Origin: Eublepharis macularius | Lineage: Eukaryota > Chordata > Lepidosauria > Squamata > Eublepharidae | Assembly (NCBI RefSeq): GCF_028583425.1 | Contig: NC_072800.1 | Location: 90,720,501 to 90,784,500 of the forward strand | DNA: 64,000 nt | Direction: 5' to 3' | Program-made: the position numbers and the translations under genes | In this document: one piece after another, positions 51,940 to 63,774 of the stretch | Layout of the letters: every line of letters starts with the position of its first letter | Position numbering within the stretch: the stretch's first letter is position 1 | The notes under the pieces: model-generated | What the model was told of the DNA's origin: nothing | Seen by the model: only the letters and a program-made list of their open reading frames with translations | Databases searched by the model: none

Positions 51940-52646
51940 CTAAAAAATGACAGAAAAGATTTAACTTTGTATATACCCACTCAGTCTCATGGTTCTTATT
52001 GCACTTTTGCTATTCAATAGAAGAAATGTGCATGTTAGCATTTGCCCAGTAAACTACGGCTCCTAACTGTGACGAAACGATTACCGCACACCGGGTCTAA
52101 GTTCATGTGACGGTAAGACAAATCCATACCTTGCCGAAAACAGTCTGGAAGAGAAGCGGCTGGTGGCAATTCAGCTGCCAAGAGAAGAGACGCCTCATCG
52201 AAATACTCCTCCACCACTTACTCAATAGTCTTCCCCAAAAAGGACAGACAGGATGAGAGGGTTTCTTCAGAAGGGTCTGCTCGCCGCCTGCTTTTATAAA
52301 GGTGAAACCCCCAACTCCTTCTAAAAGCAGCTCTGCCAGCCTTTATTAGCTAGGAAGGGCAGGGGTCAAGACGACACATGGCAACCTACGCAACTCTAAG
52401 AACTTTGTCCTCACGGCCTGAAACAAATCTAGGAAAACTGAGACAAGCACCTGCCTCCAACGTTTCTGGTTAGACTCTGCAGCATACAGGTCGGAACGAA
52501 TCAGAACTGCAGTTGCTCCAACCAATTTCCATTTTTGTTCCCTTCTCCCTCCAACCTGTAGACAAACCGCATGTCTTAACAGCCAAGCGCAGCTTTTGCG
52601 CCCGCAAAACAACCCGAACAGAAAGTGCCCCTTGAGCCGTGCTCAC

Positions 52647-52781
52647 TCTCGCCTGTTCTCGGAACTGATCCACTATCAAACGATCCACTCGGGAAGGCTT
52701 AGCAGGGAGCTTGGAAAATGGAGTGTTATTTGAACTGGATATTCGCTTCCCTGGGAAGTTTCTTGCTAGATCTGCCTCCGC
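52647..52781 (-). CDS. MEIOC: MEIOC internal coding exon
   Basis: A 135-bp exon (45 codons) between acceptor TACTTTCAG and donor GAGA|GTGAGC. It encodes [20 protein letters not shown], then [18 protein letters not shown]. The SRVDRLIVD block is a strongly conserved MEIOC signature as I recall the family. Both junctions are phase 0. Confidence 0.9.
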
Positions 52782-53584
52782 CTGAAAGTAAAAAACCAAG
52801 GAAAATTCGTGAAACCTAACTAACTATAACAATGAAGAATCAACACTTACATAATTCAGTATCATAGAATAGTCATGTAGTAAACTGTAATGAATCAAAC
52901 GTATTCTATATAGACAAGCATGCACCAACTCCCCGGCCGTGTCAATAATCAATACAGTACATCAATTAGTGCAAAGAGGTCACAATAAAAGTGCTACGTG
53001 CTAAATGCGTACAGTGCCTTGCTGATACAGTTCATTCCCGATGACATGGGTATTTGATTAAAGTGCAATGTGCTGAAGCGAATGTTCATTCAAGCACAAT
53101 GTGCCTCACAAGAAACGTATTTGTCCAGTAGTAGACTGCAGTTAAGCTTTTCCCATCCTCTCTCCCCACTTGTATTTTGAAATATGCCCTACTTTTAAGT
53201 CTCTGATAAAGTGATACACTGTTAACCAGCTACAAAAGTGAAAATGCTTCCTAGTACTACCGCTTATATGTCTGCAGCCAAAAAACACTCAAAAGTTAAA
53301 TGTTACGGGTTTTAAGGAGACTGTATATCCTGGGACAAAATCTGAACAATTTCAGTCTTGGTTCTAACCCAGTCATGAATCTGGATACTTTAAGGAAACA
53401 AGTATGTGGGGAGGAGGGAAGTCTAGACAGGCCGAGTCTGGTTGTTCGGTTGACTGTACCTACGGATCAGGTCCAAACAGTCAAAAGACTGGCATTGGCA
53501 TATCATTTGCCCAAACTTTAGTTGAGCTGCACCATTAATTCTCATAGAATGTTGTACATCATCCATTATTTACCATGTAAGTTG

Positions 53585-54150
53585 AATGCTGCCGGTTCGA
53601 ATCCCACTCCTGCTATCGAAAGCTTATACGGCATTGGAATTGGATGGTTTAGCTGTTTTACTGCTACAGACTAACACGGCAAACTCCTTTGAAGCCTCAC
53701 AAAAGCCAACTGATCCCCGCACCAAAAGGAGATGTTTACATTTACTAGCAAAGGAATGTTTTGGTTGCATCCTCCCTCTCCCCCACTAATTGCATCTTCT
53801 CTCTCCTCCCCTCCTCCCCCCTCCTCTTCTATATTTGACCAGTTTCTGTACTATGCATCTGACAAAGAGAACTTGATTCTCGAAAGCTTATGCTACAATA
53901 AAATTGGTTAGTCTGACGAAGAGAACTTGATTCTCGAAAGCTTATGCTACAATAAAATTGGTTAGTCTTAAAGGTGCTACTGGACTCTTTTTGATTTTAC
54001 TCCTGCTATGAGCTCCGCAGGTGGCCTTGCCTAAGCCCCTCTTCTCAGCCTCGGCTCCCCTGCTGTATTGTGGGGATAACTCTAACTTTGTTCACCACTC
54101 TGAGTGGGGCACTAATCTGTTTAGAAGTGCAGTGTATAAGTACAGATTAT
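53585..54150 (+). mobile_element. tRNA-headed CORE-type SINE split by a hAT-like MITE
   Basis: The SINE head (GCCGGTTCGAATCCCACTCC) stops at CTCCTGCTAT. After the MITE (about 53,612-53,998) the SINE resumes with ACTCCTGCTATGAGCTCC, the core GGTGGCCTTGCCTAAGCC and GCTCTGAGTGGGGCAC-like words. The repeated CTCCTGCTAT is the target duplication of the MITE. The MITE contains a 63-bp tandem duplication of its CTCGAAAGCTTATGCTACAA core (53,864-53,985). Confidence 0.75.
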
Positions 54151-54634
54151 TAAGAAAAAACATAAAACGTTTTTTTTCTTAAGGAACTGAAATGGAACCA
54201 TCACATTTCAAAGGCAACATGGTTCTGAATTCCAGTTGCTTGCTGGGGAAGGAACAATGGGGGAGGGCTGCACTCTTCCTATCCTGATCGTGAACTTCTA
54301 GGAGCCATCTGGCCGGTTACCGCTGGAAATAAAATGAAGTCTAGACCTACCCTCAGTCTGATTTATCAGGACTCATATACTAGGCCTCTAGCCCTCATTA
54401 TTTTAGCTATACATTTTTAAAATATGCCGAGCCAAGCAGGTTGTAAAGGTCCCTTCTATTTAGTAGGCACGCTTCTGCACGCCACACGGCTACATCTCCC
54501 CAAAGCAGCCACTATATTTCAGAGTGAGCTATATTTCTCACATTTAGTTAAACTTCTCACATTTTGACCCAAATCAATCCTTTTACCATCTTCGGCTGCT
54601 GATCTACCTGTGGCCCTTCTTGGGCAGAAAAGAT

Positions 54635-54965
54635 CTTGCCATGGTAATATCTGTATTAGATTACTGCAATGCACTCTACGTGGGACTGCCCTTGAAGACT
54701 GCCTGGAAGCCATAGTTGGTACAGAACGCTGCAGCCAGAATGTTGACTGGAGTAGGTCAGAGGGACTATATCACTCCACTCCCATTTACACTGGCTCCCA
54801 GTTTGCTTCTGGGTCCAATTCAAAGAACTGGTATTGACCTTTAAAGCCCTATACAGCCTTCTCGGTCATGGTGCTGAAACTCTGAATCTCCCTCCCCAGG
54901 GAGATCTGTCTGTCTCCCTCTGCAATTGTCTTTTGCCAGTAAATGAACGCTTTTAGTCGGTGTTC
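54635..54965 (+). mobile_element. Old L2-like LINE fragment
   Basis: Shifting frames give words like LDYCNALYVGLPL, VQNAAARML and an LTFKALYSLLG-type segment, corresponding to the C-terminal LINE polymerase region. It is heavily decayed. Confidence 0.6.
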
Positions 54966-55311
54966 CCTCACTAACTCTTATTGGCCCTTCGGTTTATATG
55001 TTTTAAATAATACACACACTGACATATTTTAAATGCTGGTTTTAACGTTCCACGCATTTGAATGTTCTACGCTTGCGTAAGAGCTATTTGCAAGAGACCC
55101 TAGGTTGAAACCTGCCGATCTGTTCCCCCCAGTGGTAATGCTTTCATTGGGCACAAGAGCCTCTTGAGACAAAGAAAGACTCTTTGCACCAGAAGAAAGC
55201 CCAGTGGAACAGATTCACAAAATCTAAACCCTGCGTATACATCAAACGTCTAAACTAATTTTACCGCTACCTCCTTTTAGGTTTAAACTTGCCATGGATT
55301 ACATTACTGAC

Positions 55312-57037
55312 CTTTTTCCGTTCCCTCTCTAGCGCCCTCCACTGATCGTAACATTCTTCTAGATGAATATGGAGCTCGTTTGCAGGACCACTACGATTCT
55401 TTGGAGGCCTGTAGTTGTTAAAAGGCGGTGGAAAGGCAAAGCACGGTGCAGCTACATCTCCGCAGAAGAGGTCGGTAATTAAGGGACTCAAGTGGTGAAA
55501 ATCATCGTAGTGAAAGAGGTCAACCAGTTCAGAAAATGGGAAGGGCAACGGGGAAAAGGCAACATTTACTGGCGACGGGAAAGGATGAGAATTAAATGGA
55601 GGAAAGTTCGGTGCGTGGGTATAGCCAGACACTAACGGGAAAAGAGGAAGGAAAGAAGGATTGATGAAGTCTGCCAAGCTACCGTTCTGATCTTGTTTTC
55701 TTCTCAAGGCATCAAACTGAGCTTGATTTAGGCCTGCATAGCCTGGGTGCAGAATCCGGTTATTTTTACCTCTTCTGTCGTTCTGCACCGTTCTTTCATT
55801 AGTACTGTATTGGCTTTGTTTGTTATGAAATCTATGATATTTTGCAGACTCGTTTGAAGAACACTGCTGTGATAGCCAGCTGGGGGAGGCATTAACAGGT
55901 ATTTTACCACAGAGTCCTTCTGAAGTCACTGATGAAGCATTCTGGGAGCATCTCATAGGGCTCTGTTTCTTATGCTTTTCGGAGGTGGAAAGCCCTGAGC
56001 TACTGGGAATGTTGTTGGGCATCTGCAATTTCCCATTTTTTCTTGAAGACGACACAGGTGACATCTGTGGACAGGAAGGCTGGGCGACAGAATGATCAAC
56101 GGAAGAGTGAACTGAAGACAGCTGAGAATTCATTTGCTTCCCGTAAGTGACACATGATGCTGTCGCTGTATTTAGTATTTTGGTATCCAACCAGGTGTAT
56201 CCATTGTAAGATGAATTTGCATTCTGTTCAATCGGTTTTAGAGGCAAGGAATTACAGGATTCCTTTGAAGGATGTTCAGGGATTTTACATTCAGGATTAC
56301 AAAAGGTTATTTCTGTATTAATACTATGATGTGCGTTTTGTGGGTAGGTTTCCTGCCATTTTGAATTCATTCCATCGGGAAAACTATTTTCCTTATTGGA
56401 TGTTGTTGCACAAATGTAAAAGGATGGAAAACTAAACTGCTGTGATTCATTAACAGTGGTAAAATCTGTGTATCTTTCAGGGGACAAGTTGTTTTCTTCG
56501 GTCACTAGGTCCCAAATGCCATCGGAATTATTACACAGTTGGCTGAAGTACTGGCTTGGTCCTTCTGGATCATTTCCCCCAAGCATTCCTCTTGCTTTAT
56601 CCATTTTTGGATATTCTTTATTAGTACTACCCTTTATTCTAGCTTGAGATGAAAAAGTGTGAAAATCTGTACGGCTCTTTCCACTGCCGTTATTTAATTG
56701 CTTCTTATCGTAACTGTGTATGTTCTGATATTCTAGACTGTCTTGATGATTGATTCCATTCCTTTTAAAAGCCTTGTTTGTGGGAACAGCATCCCTGAAA
56801 ACCTTTTCAGGAGACTGAGTGCAAGCATCAGAAAGCGCATGCCAAGTTCCTGTAAGGCGGAAATCGTCAAGGTCTTTCTTTAATGACTCTGTGGAGTCTC
56901 TCGTGTTTTCTTCGTAAGGGTTCAGCGTACTGACTAGGTTAGTCAAATCTTTATTTTCCAAAATACTTTTAGGAAAAAGTCCTGAGAAACTGTTTTCTGA
57001 TGACCACATGGGTGGAAACAATCTTGAAAGAGCATTC
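55312..57037 (-). CDS. MEIOC: MEIOC large central exon (575 codons)
   Basis: MEIOC is a germ-cell cytoplasmic RNA regulator that, with YTHDC2 and RBM46, lowers mitotic transcripts and lets germ cells complete meiotic prophase. This 1,726-bp exon, typical of the gene, opens with NALSRLFPPMWSSENSFSGL and contains a long Ser/Asn-rich, probably disordered region. It closes with the conserved LHIHLEECYDQWRALERERK, the start of the coiled-coil domain. The acceptor is TTTATCTATTACAG before 57,037. The donor AAAAAG|GTCAGT follows 55,312; reading on through it gives only a short spurious tail. The frame is fully open. The first base completes a Trp codon begun in the exon at 59,687. Confidence 0.93.
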
Positions 57038-57074
57038 CTGTAATAGATAAATATTTTAATGCTAAACATTTTGT

Positions 57075-58315
57075 TTCATCAACACAACTCCCCCGGGGAT
57101 AGATCTCCCCCGGGGTGGCGCTCGGGGGAGATCTATCGCCCCGTCACCCTTTGGTGTGCGGGGTTCCCCAAGAAGCGATACTCTCCCCGATGTTATTTAA
57201 CATCTACATGCGCCCCCTCACCCAGTTGGTGCGGAGGTTTGGGCTGGGCTGTCATCAATACGCGGATGACACCCAGCCTTTTCTGTTGATGGATGGCCGG
57301 CCAGACATGGCCCCAGACAATCTGGCCAGAGCTCTGGAGGCTATGACAGCATGGTTGAAACAGAGCAGGCTGAAATTTAACCCGATGAAGACAGAGGTCC
57401 TGCAGCTGGGATAGGGGCTGCCAGATGTTGGGATCCAGCTCCCTGCCCTGGATGGGATACCACTGGCAACTTTGCCAGTGGTGAAGAGTCTAGGCGTGCT
57501 CCTGGATGCCTCCCTATCGATGGAGGCCCAGGTCACGGTGGTTGTCAAGTCTGCATTTTTCCATCTTCGTCAGATCAGGCAACTTGCTCCCTATCTGATG
57601 CCCCAGGACCTGGCTACAGTGATCCATGCAACAGTCACCTCCAGGCTAGATTACTGTAACTCACTCTACGCTGGGCTACCCCTGGGCCTGATCCAGAAAC
57701 TACAACTGGTCCAGAATGCAGCAGCGCGGGTCCTGACTGGTATATCTTACCAGTCACATATCACACCTGTCCTGCGCCAGCTGCACTGGCTTTCGATTGA
57801 ATTCCGAATCAGGTTCAAGGTGTTGGTTCTTACCTTTAAAGCCCTGAGCGGGTTGGGACCGGCATATCTTCGGGACCGCCTCTCCCTGTATGTTGCCCGG
57901 AGACCGCTTCGATCAGCGGATAAATGTTTACTGATGGTCCCCGGCCCTAAGGAAACCCGCCTCGTTTCAACCAGGGCCAGGGCCTTTTCAATCCTGGCCC
58001 CAGCCTGGTGGAACGCTCTGTCAATGGAGACCCGGGCCCAGAGGGACATATTATCGTTCTGCCGGGCCTGTAAGACAGAGCTGTTCCGCCAGGCATTTGG
58101 TGGTTGAAGGGGGTGGTGCCATGTCAGCCTCCCACCTTTGGGGTGGGGGAGGGTTCTCCCCACCATTGCAGTTGGTTAATTTATTTCATTATTGTTTTGT
58201 ATATTGATTTTAGTATTGTTGTTTTTTTGTTTTTATCAATTTTAAACTGTTCACCGCCCAGAGCCCCTGGGATGGGCGGTATATAAATTGAAATATAAAA
58301 TAAATAAACTTATGA
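57075..58315 (+). mobile_element. L2-like LINE, 5'-truncated, partly open
   Basis: The best preserved LINE here. The first frame (57,115-57,414) carries the RT words PLVCGVPQEAILSPMLFNIY and CHQYADDTQPFLL with the YADD catalytic motif. After a stop, 57,472-58,107 encodes the rest (LDYCNSLYAGLP, VQNAAARVLTG, LRQLHWLSIEFRIRFKVLVL). The 3' region has GGGATGGGCGGTATATAAAT and a simple tail. It lies in antisense in a MEIOC intron, within about 40-60 bp of the large exon's acceptor. Confidence 0.85.
57097..57143. repeat. GATAGATCTCCCCCG hairpin at the LINE start
   Basis: GGGATAGATCTCCCCCGGGG and the inverted CTCGGGGGAGATCTATCG lie 7-10 bp apart, forming a 15-bp stem at the truncated 5' end of the LINE. 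Short 5' inversions of this sort arise by twin priming during LINE insertion. Confidence 0.6.
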
Positions 58316-58552
58316 AGTTAGCTTATACAGTCAGATATGCAAAATCCTTTACAAGGTTCACTTCTACTACTTTAATTACAATCTAAGATCACCATGAACC
58401 CTCATAAGATCTGAAGAAGTATCTTTGCTCTCAGGCTGAACTCGTTTTTTAAAAAAAAAACACAGTTAAATCCTTTGTGGTAACTCCAACGACAACTGTA
58501 ATTCTATGAAGAAGGAATTTGGATAAGCTTGACAATATTGTCAAGAAAAATG

Positions 58553-58686
58553 TGCACTGTTTGGAAATACACATGCAGCAAGTGTTATTTTCACTTTGTT
58601 CCTGTTACTGATTTTATATATATTAATTACTAACAGGAACAAAGTGAAAAAACACTTGCTGTATGTGTATTTCTAAACAGTGCACG
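58553..58686. repeat. Foldback MITE with 55-bp arms
   Basis: TGCACTGTTTGGAAATACAC and TAACAGGAACAAAGTGAAAA mark arms of about 55 bp with few mismatches and an AT-rich 23-bp loop. Suggestive of a Tc1/mariner-type MITE. Confidence 0.7.
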
Positions 58687-58816
58687 TTTACCTCAAGTTT
58701 GCATTGCATTGCAGCCTGAGTCTAACCCAATGTAGACCCAGAGGGCAGTCTAACCTCAGACTGAACTGACATTAAGTTTAAATTATTTCCTTTCCCGTTG
58801 CTGTAGAATCATTTAA

Positions 58817-58832
58817 AATGTTGTGTGTGTGT

Positions 58833-58865
<33 letters not shown>

Positions 58866-58900
58866 GTGTGGTGTGTGTATGTGGGGGGGGGGTGTTCGTT
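58817..58900. repeat. (GT)n microsatellite with G run and GTTC repeat
   Basis: Roughly 25 GT units with one interruption, then a nine-base G run and three GTTC units. Confidence 0.95.
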
Positions 58901-59686
58901 CGTTCGTTCTGGTATGTTTAAAATAATGTATAGGCAAACAAAAAGGAGAGAGTCCCTTGCTAGAACAAAACAACCAGAAGAACCCAACTAGTTCTAAGAG
59001 ACCCAAATAAATATACTTTTTTTTTATTTTTAACGAAGTGCAAATGCTGTAAGTGCAAGAACTTATAACGTTACATTACTACCATTTCAAACATTACAGA
59101 TTCTCCTGTATATACCAATGCTATAAATACAGTGATAGAAAATCACAATCCATCTATAGATTCAAGAAGTCTGTTTGAATCCTAACACAAGGTAAGTGTC
59201 CGTGTCCAGAATTCAGAAGGGTAACAGCTTGTCTTTTCTTCTCCTTTACAGGCAGAACACTCCAGGAGGAAAGCAGAGGAGGCAAAATCTCCTGGGCAGT
59301 TGGCAACGGGGGCGCCAGCCTTGGTTATATCCCGCTTCGCGTTGCTTTTTCAAGCCGAATTATTTACTGCACTTTCGTTCTTAACAAAATCCCAACAAGC
59401 ATTGGTGAGTATCTTCCTATGGTCATAATTACATTTTAAATGATTCCACAGCAATAGGAAAGAAAATATTTTAAACTTAATGTCAGTTCAATCTGTGGTT
59501 AGACTGCCCTCTGGCTCTACACTGCAAACTACATATGCAAACTTGCATAAACATAAATCACATTGGACGTAGTTCAGGGTCAAGTGCCTTGAATCAGGCT
59601 TAGTAGGATCAAGAACGGGACAGTTCCAGTAAAGCTTACATGCTAATTTAAAATAACTTTTGCATAAATAGTCGACATCGGCTTAC

Positions 59687-59788
59687 CAGTCTGTTACAGG
59701 TTCTTGCTTGTTTGGTTCCTCCAAGATGCTTGACACTAAACCAAACATATCAGGCCCGCTACCAGAGTATGACAGATTTATCTGTGCC
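59687..59788 (-). CDS. MEIOC: MEIOC internal coding exon
   Basis: A 102-bp exon with acceptor TCTCTTTTTCAG and donor ACTG|GTAAGC. It encodes [20 protein letters not shown], then [13 protein letters not shown] and two bases of a Trp codon. Its first base completes an Arg codon from the exon at 60,668. The [16 protein letters not shown] stretch is conserved in MEIOC. Confidence 0.9.
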
Positions 59789-59954
59789 CTGAAAAAGAGA
59801 CATTTATAAATACCATTTGTAGAAAGAGTTAGAGGCACTTTGTTCATGCACAAGAATCTTTCTTTTGAGGCAACAGGCTTTTCTACTCCTGCTGGTAGTA
59901 TGGAACCATAGACTCCAACCCGGAATCCTTAAATTTTTCTCAGAGAAATACAAA

Positions 59955-60042
59955 CAGTGCAATCCTAAACAGAATTATTCCAGTATATGCCCACTGATTT
60001 CAATTCGTTTATACTGGAGTAACTCTTCTTAGGATCACACTG
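59955..60042. repeat. 86-bp palindromic MITE, copy 4
   Basis: CAGTGCAATCCTAAACAGAA and CTTCTTAGGATCACACTG arms; centre GCCCACTGATTTCAATTCG. Confidence 0.75.
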
Positions 60043-60077
60043 ATAGCTGCCTAGTGATTTTAAATAAAAACTAGTTT

Positions 60078-60142
60078 GGGAGAGAGAGACAGAGACTCTG
60101 AGAGAGAGACAGAGAGAGAGAGTGTGTGTGTGTGTGTGGGAG
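60078..60142. repeat. (GA)n(GT)n microsatellite
   Basis: Interrupted GAGAGACA units followed by about nine GT units. Confidence 0.85.
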
Positions 60143-60667
60143 GGTGTTAATGGGTGGAGCAAATGCAGGCAATTGCGGCCAGCAACCATTCTGCATGTAT
60201 TATCTTCAAGGATTGATTCTGTCAGAGGCATACATGCCTCAACAGACAGATAATTAAAGAAGAAAATAGGAAAATAACTTTAGCATCTTGCTTTGGATCT
60301 TCCCACCACTTTATAGCCAGAAGGAATACAACATGGCTAAATGCCGGATCATTTCGCTATCCCTTAACATATATCAATGCTGGCAATACTGCACTTCTAG
60401 CTGAGTAAATGGACATTAAGGAGAAAGGGGATGCCACATAGTCTAAGCCAAACATGCCGCAGCCTTGGAGGAAGCAAAAAATGTGTAATCAGAATAATCT
60501 TAACCTGAATTTATTATGAAACGTTAAGGGACTGATCGGCCAGTATATAAAAATCTTCTGGAAATGACCTGCCTCCAATGATAGACATGCTTCCAAATGA
60601 CGCAGCCTCCACTATTCTGCTCAGGGAGACATGTAGAAAGTACCCCCAAATGGCAATGACTTCATAC

Positions 60668-60834
60668 CTTTTTTTCCTGCAGTCTTGCAAGGAAGCAACA
60701 GCACTGGTCTCATCTCCACATGTTGACCAGCTACTGTATAACTGGGGAGATTCCACATTGGGTGGTGTATTAGTAATTCCCCCAAACAAGGGAGAGAACA
60801 ACTGTGTGTTCATTTCTTGCTTAGCGCTGTTTAC
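60668..60834 (-). CDS. MEIOC: MEIOC internal coding exon
   Basis: A 167-bp exon (55 codons plus two bases), acceptor TTTGACTTTAG and donor AAAAAG|GTATGA. It encodes VNSAKQEMNTQLFSPLFGGI, a Pro/Ser-rich middle and SLQDCRKK. Phase 0 at its start and two bases at its end fit both neighbours. Confidence 0.85.
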
Positions 60835-63626
60835 CTAAAGTCAAATTAAAAGGAAATAGTTTTAAAAACAGGAGATCAACACACCAGGTGTACAGTCAAG
60901 TACAGGCCCTCCAGAAGAAAATATATCGGTAGCCATACAAATTGCGTTTGGAAGCATTTCAGAGTGGGACTTAGAACATATGAAATAAGCCCACACTCTT
61001 TCCTCACTTTGACTTCTCTCTTAGGCTAAATTCATTTACCAAGCGTGGAAAGACAGTCGCATAATGATGAGCATCTCACAGCACCTCTGCATCCATTGTT
61101 TCTAACTGGATGTGAACTCACAGTTTGTGGGTTTTTTTGAATCCACGTTTTCTCCTCCAGGCCTCCCCCAACCTATTTTGGGTATGGTCTTTTAGGAAAG
61201 CAGGTTTGGGAAAAGATGCAGGAGAAAGGAGAAAGCCAGAAGGGGGACGACCAGATGACACTGTCTGCCAAAGCCCCCAGAAAAATGGGGCAGCGGGGGG
61301 GGGGGGAATGCAGAGGAATACCTCTGTGCAGAACCAATCCTAAACACAGCCTTGAAAACTATGTTGTATATGTCTACAACAGACATAGGAATTGTTGTAT
61401 AATGCTGAAGACTGCTTTACATAAATACTGTCATGGTACATATTTTTAGTAAGTATTAGGGCCAGGCATAACAAAATTCCCGAGCTGGACACATTGCTGC
61501 TTCTAACCATTACCTTGATTTTCTGGTAATGGAACATAAACCCAAGATGCTTGAGAATCATGAAACTCCCTCCCCAAAAAAGTACGTTGGTTTTTTTAAA
61601 AAAGTTCTGCTGCTTAGCAGCCATGCAGCATGAACATGTCTTGTTCTTCAATTCTACTTATTTCTCCCTTCCCTTGCAAGGAAGGAGCACAGAGTGCTCC
61701 CCGCCAATCACAACCTCCAGCTGCCTTCTCTTTCCCCTTTCCTTTGTGGGGATTTCCCTCAGCAAGTAGAAAGCTTGGAGGAACCAGTGGCCATAGAAGT
61801 GAAATGTTTAGTCCAATCCATGTAAGACTTGGGATAGTCTTTAGGGGACAGGTAGTAGGCACTCCCCTGCAATTTTTGTGTAATTTGGTTGAAAAACAGA
61901 CACCCCCCCACACCCCCAAATCCTACACAGGGAATAATGAGAAAGCTGCCAAACTCCTTCCTTACTTTAACTACAACAAGGAAGCGTGTTAAACCGAGAG
62001 TTTCAGTGGAAAGGCAAATTTATTTGTCAGTTAGTCACTATAAGAGTAGGGAAATGAAATGAATGCAGACGGGTTTTTTTATGTCTGGAGATCTCCTGGT
62101 AGGTTGCCACCATTTTAGGAATCTAGAGTGAGAGAAGCGCAGCTGCGCAGAGTGGTACCTACTTCGAGGGTCTGCAAAATTGACCCCCTTTGTTCAATCT
62201 GCTTGAAACTTAGTTGGTCTTTAGATTAGAAAGAGGACTTGTGTTCTGTGCTAACTTAAGTACCATTATCTTTAAAAACAACGGCCCCAGACCCATTAAT
62301 AGAATCCCCATTCAAAATAAGGCTCCTTAAGAAAAACCATACAGATTTGACTCCCAAACAAGTAAGGTCCTACCTGGCAATAAGCAACCACAACAGTCTG
62401 GATCAGAAATTATAATGAAAACGTTCTCAGTCTCAAAACATTTCAACCATTCCAAAGTAGAATATTTCACAGGGAGATTTTTTCAGTGTTCCCCCAAATT
62501 CCTCAATTTTTCCACTTTTTTTTTTTAAGTTACTGGAAAAAAGACATGATTTCCCCCCTCTGTGTTATAGTTGGGGAGGTGACCTTTCTTGTTAGAAACT
62601 CCCTTAGACTGAGGAAAATACAGGGAAGAACACACTATCACACGGTATGCTGCCTCTTAACAGCAATAAAGTTGGTCTTCCTCAGCTAAGTACACTTGAC
62701 CTAGGTTGTAGCAAGTTCCTTAGAGCATATACAGAGTTCAATGCAGTACCAAGAAAGTGGAGGAGTCCTTAACTCCTGGCCTGCTCGTCTTGGGCTCTCT
62801 AGAAGTTCTAAAGTGGGAACAAAGAAGTCGAGCACCCAGATATTTACAGGCAATGGAATCTGAGACCTAAGACAGCCTCCCCTATGAGATTATCGGATCT
62901 ATCCAATCCCCAAGCTTCACCTCTGATGTCAGAGACTACTGCTACCAGAGTATTATTACAGGATGGTCCCGCCATATTAATGGCTCTGCACTTCCATGAA
63001 CAAAAGAGAATACGTCCAAAACTGGTTGCCCTTTGTAAAAAAAGGATTAAGTTCCCCAGATAGCCCCAATGTGGAATGAAGAATAAAGCATTATCCTTAT
63101 GTAAGCCCCAGGGGTCCAAACCAAGATGTTCTAGGGGGCAAACTCTATTGAAACCCATGGTTCAGTCACACTCTAAAGTTGTTTTCATTGGAATAATACT
63201 TATAGACATTTAAATACAATGCAGCATATACTCCCCATACGTTGTTTACGTTTAAAAAACCAAAAGGCACTGAAACCTGCTGAAATAGCACACCCAGGGA
63301 ACTGTCAATCATATGCAGTGAACAGAAAGGTCCACTGATCAGTTTCAACAGAATTGTATTCTTCTCTGTGAAGGTCACTGGGGAACTTCAGGACTAGTCA
63401 CTCTGTAGAGCATCTCTTGCGTTACTTATTAATACTATATCAGATTGGTAATTACAACAAGAATGGTGGCTCTGGTTTCGATTTGACCTGCCCAGCCGAC
63501 TAGGTGAACTCATCACTTGATATTTTATTTGGATTATTATACGTATCTGGGTTTTACCCCCTGCTCTCCCCTTTACAAGTCAATAAAACGTACACGCACT
63601 CTCACACGATTCCTAGGGACAATCAC
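60835..63626 (-). other. MEIOC intron, no other features recognised
   Basis: Apart from short homopolymer runs, no exon, RNA gene or repeat family was recognised in these 2.8 kb. Open frames near 61.2 and 61.6 kb lack recognisable domains. Confidence 0.4.
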
Positions 63627-63774
63627 CTGAGAAACGGAATCTGCCAAGTTTGCCTGATGTGGTATTGGCAATGGCGTCTGTTCGTTAATAACTTTATGAA
63701 ATAAATCTTCAGAAATGGGAATGTTTTCCACAGAAAAACAGAGCACTGGAAAACATCCCACTTCCGAAAGTTTT
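63627..63774 (-). CDS. MEIOC: Probable MEIOC upstream coding exon
   Basis: A pyrimidine-rich stretch ending GGGGTAG precedes 63,774 and CTCAG|GTGATT follows 63,627. The 148-bp interval reads KLSEVGCFPVLCFSVENIPI, then SEDLF and an NLADSVSQ end. Its last codon closes in phase 0, as the next exon needs. I do not recall this peptide from known MEIOC proteins, so the call rests on splice signals, open frame and phase. Further 5' exons must lie beyond 64,000. Confidence 0.55.

Noticed and set aside
55267..55311. C-terminal end VSNVIHGKFKPKRR of the large MEIOC exon
   Set aside because: This is intron read-through after the donor GTCAGT; the next exon continues the family sequence in phase.
55312..57037. 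MEIOC as a retrocopy
   Set aside because: Seven exons with matching intron phases and canonical splice sites show that it is the intron-containing gene.
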